Below are positions 6,131-7,285 of a stretch of DNA of 7,285 nt, piece by piece; positions within the stretch are counted from its first letter, which is position 1; each line of letters opens with the position of its first letter. Position numbers and translations under genes: made by a program. This DNA is from Candidatus Rokuibacteriota bacterium (GTDB lineage: Bacteria > Methylomirabilota > Methylomirabilia > Rokubacteriales > JACPHL01): NCBI GenBank assembly GCA_016188625.1, contig JACPHL010000028.1:1-7285 (forward strand), in the 5' to 3' direction. The notes under the pieces are model-generated. The model was not told the origin of the DNA. It was given only the letters and a program-made list of their open reading frames with translations, and did no database searches.

Positions 6131-6561
6131 AGAAGAAGGGGGGGCGACAGCAAGGCAAGGAGTTCCTGGACGCGGCGTTCGAAGCCTTTGCCCGACACTG
6201 CGCCCTGGAGAAGTGGCGGGAGACGGAGGACATACGGGAGACCCTGGGCTTCGACACCCCCGGGGCCGTTGAGGAGGCCTGCACCTTCCTCGAGCGGGGC
6301 CCCTATCGGCACATCTGGCGCCGGCACTGGCGCGCAGTGGTGGCGCCGGTGGCGGTCGCCAAGGGCTGGGGCGGGGACCTCTTCGCGGCCATGGAGGAGG
6401 CGATCGCCGTGGCCTTCCGGGAGGAGGTCGAGGAACGGCGCCGCCAGGGCGATCGGCCGATCGAGGAGGACCCCGAGTACAAGGGCTTTCTGGATCGGGC
6501 CATGAATCAGCTCTTCCGGGAGGCGGCCGGCGAGCTCGAGCCGCCGGACTCGGAACCATGA
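6127..6561 (+). CDS. Unrecognised 144-aa helical protein between hdrA-mvhD and torD
   Basis: I do not recognise this family. From the TTG at 6127 the product is 144 aa: a basic start (KKKGGRQQ), then charged, probably helical sequence with several tryptophans and EEVEERRRQGDRP near residue 100, and an acidic end. There are no cysteines beyond two scattered ones, no signal peptide and no membrane segment, so it is likely cytoplasmic and not an iron-sulfur protein. The TTG overlaps the corrected upstream stop as TTGA and has AGGGG (6114-6118) before it. A GTG at 6118 or an ATG at 6070 are alternative starts. Its stop overlaps the torD start as ATGA. Tight coupling between an electron-transfer protein and a redox-enzyme chaperone suggests a role in assembling or regulating the same enzyme; that is inference from context only. 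Confidence 0.8.
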   Translation: MKKKGGRQQGKEFLDAAFEAFARHCALEKWRETEDIRETLGFDTPGAVEEACTFLERGPYRHIWRRHWRAVVAPVAVAKGWGGDLFAAMEEAIAVAFREEVEERRRQGDRPIEEDPEYKGFLDRAMNQLFREAAGELEPPDSEP

Positions 6562-7285
6562 TCGGGGATCGGGACCTCCTCGAGTTCCGCCGGACCTACT
6601 ACGACCTCCTCGTGGCGTTCTTCTGGCGGGAGCCCATGGTGGAGCTGCTCGGCCCCCTCCGGGAGGGGATCGAGGAGCGGACCCGAGCCGCCTCAAGGCT
6701 CCATCCCCTCCTCGGCCAAGGGTGGGAGGAGATCGGGGGGTTCCTGGCCGGGCGCGCGCCCGAGGCTGCGGCCGAGGCCGCCGCCGACGAGTTCACCCGG
6801 CTCTTCCTGGGCCCCACGGCCCCCGAGGTCCACTCTTACGAGTCGTACTACCTGACGGGGAAGCTCCTGGACCGGCCCCTCGTCGCGATCCGGAGCTACC
6901 TCAAGAGCATCGGCATGGAGCGCGAGGAGAGCTACCCGGAGCCGGAGGACGCGCTGGCCTTCGAGCTGGGGGTGATGCGTCGGCTGATCGACCGCCAGGC
7001 GACCGAGTCGAACCCCGACGGCGAGACCCGGTGGGTGAACGTCCAGGCGACCTTCCTCAAGCTGCACCTCCTGGTCTGGGCCCCGACTTGCGCCCGGGAC
7101 ATGGAGGAGGCGAAGGGGGCCCGGCTCTACCGGGGGGTCGCCAGGCTCCTCCGGGGGTTCCTCGACCTCGAGCTCGACCGTGTCCGGGACTGGGGGCCGG
7201 TGGCCCTCCGCTCCCTGGAAGAGGCCCGCCAGGGCTACCTCGGGGCCGGGGAGTGGAAGGGCCCCCTGTTCGAGGTCCCCCCCGG
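6558..7285 (+). CDS. TorD/DmsD-family molybdoenzyme chaperone (3' end cut by window)
   Basis: TorD-family proteins bind an apo-molybdoenzyme, or its Tat signal, and hold it ready for cofactor insertion. The ATG at 6558 overlaps the upstream stop as ATGA. The frame stays open for 242 codons to the window edge, about full family length. The all-helical profile and core motifs fit: DEFTRLFLGP (77-86), YESYYLTGKLL (94-104), VAIRSYLKSIGM (109-120), then EPEDALAFELGVMRRL (128-143), followed by helices with TFLKLHLLVWAPTCARDM (165-182). In most relatives the EPED segment is followed by His; here it is Ala132. With fdhD nearby, the client is probably a formate dehydrogenase or related bis-MGD enzyme encoded just downstream. 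The family call is good; the specific client is inferred, so no symbol is given. Confidence 0.85.
   Translation, partial: MIGDRDLLEFRRTYYDLLVAFFWREPMVELLGPLREGIEERTRAASRLHPLLGQGWEEIGGFLAGRAPEAAAEAAADEFTRLFLGPTAPEVHSYESYYLTGKLLDRPLVAIRSYLKSIGMEREESYPEPEDALAFELGVMRRLIDRQATESNPDGETRWVNVQATFLKLHLLVWAPTCARDMEEAKGARLYRGVARLLRGFLDLELDRVRDWGPVALRSLEEARQGYLGAGEWKGPLFEVPP

Noticed and set aside
6131-6272. Extra C-terminal domain of the HdrA-like protein
   Set aside because: This part overlaps a well-supported gene in another frame and has Arg/Gly/Pro-rich noise; it follows from the frameshift.

Overview
The window is very GC-rich and densely coded, with short spacers and coupled gene junctions. It looks like chromosomal DNA of a free-living, high-GC, probably uncultivated bacterium. 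The gene styles and the GC-rich palindromic spacers remind me of soil and sediment lineages such as Rokubacteria or NC10. That is an impression from memory with low confidence; no rRNA or marker gene is present to settle it.

Layout. Minus strand, read from about 4.0 kb down to 0: fdhD (formate dehydrogenase sulfurtransferase), then a 141-bp spacer with a promoter and two palindromes, then hemC, a 33-codon mini-ORF, hemD, a 138-bp spacer packed with hairpins, and hemB. hemC, hemD and hemB give the middle steps of tetrapyrrole synthesis: 5-aminolevulinate to porphobilinogen (HemB), to hydroxymethylbilane (HemC), to uroporphyrinogen III (HemD).

Plus strand, from 4056 to the end: a large iron-sulfur protein joining an HdrA-like N-terminus, several [4Fe-4S] ferredoxin modules and an MvhD-type domain; a 144-aa unrecognised helical protein; and a TorD-type chaperone cut by the window end. 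These three are coupled by 4-bp stop/start overlaps (TTGA, ATGA), if a frameshift at the end of the HdrA-like gene is corrected. A near-consensus sigma-70 promoter (TTGACG, 17 bp, TATAAT) lies so close to the HdrA-like start that its transcript should be almost leaderless.

How the genes fit together. fdhD and the divergent hdrA-mvhD/unknown/torD operon point to maturation and electron transfer for a molybdenum or tungsten bis-MGD oxidoreductase, probably a formate dehydrogenase whose catalytic subunit would lie beyond 7285. The HdrA-like protein has lost the GxGxxG flavin motif of true HdrA, so it looks like an iron-sulfur relay rather than a flavin-based bifurcating subunit. The points most worth a second look are the C-terminal frameshift, this flavin-less HdrA-MvhD architecture, the unknown 144-aa gene, the mini-ORF resembling a duplicated hemD start, and the palindromic modules in several spacers.
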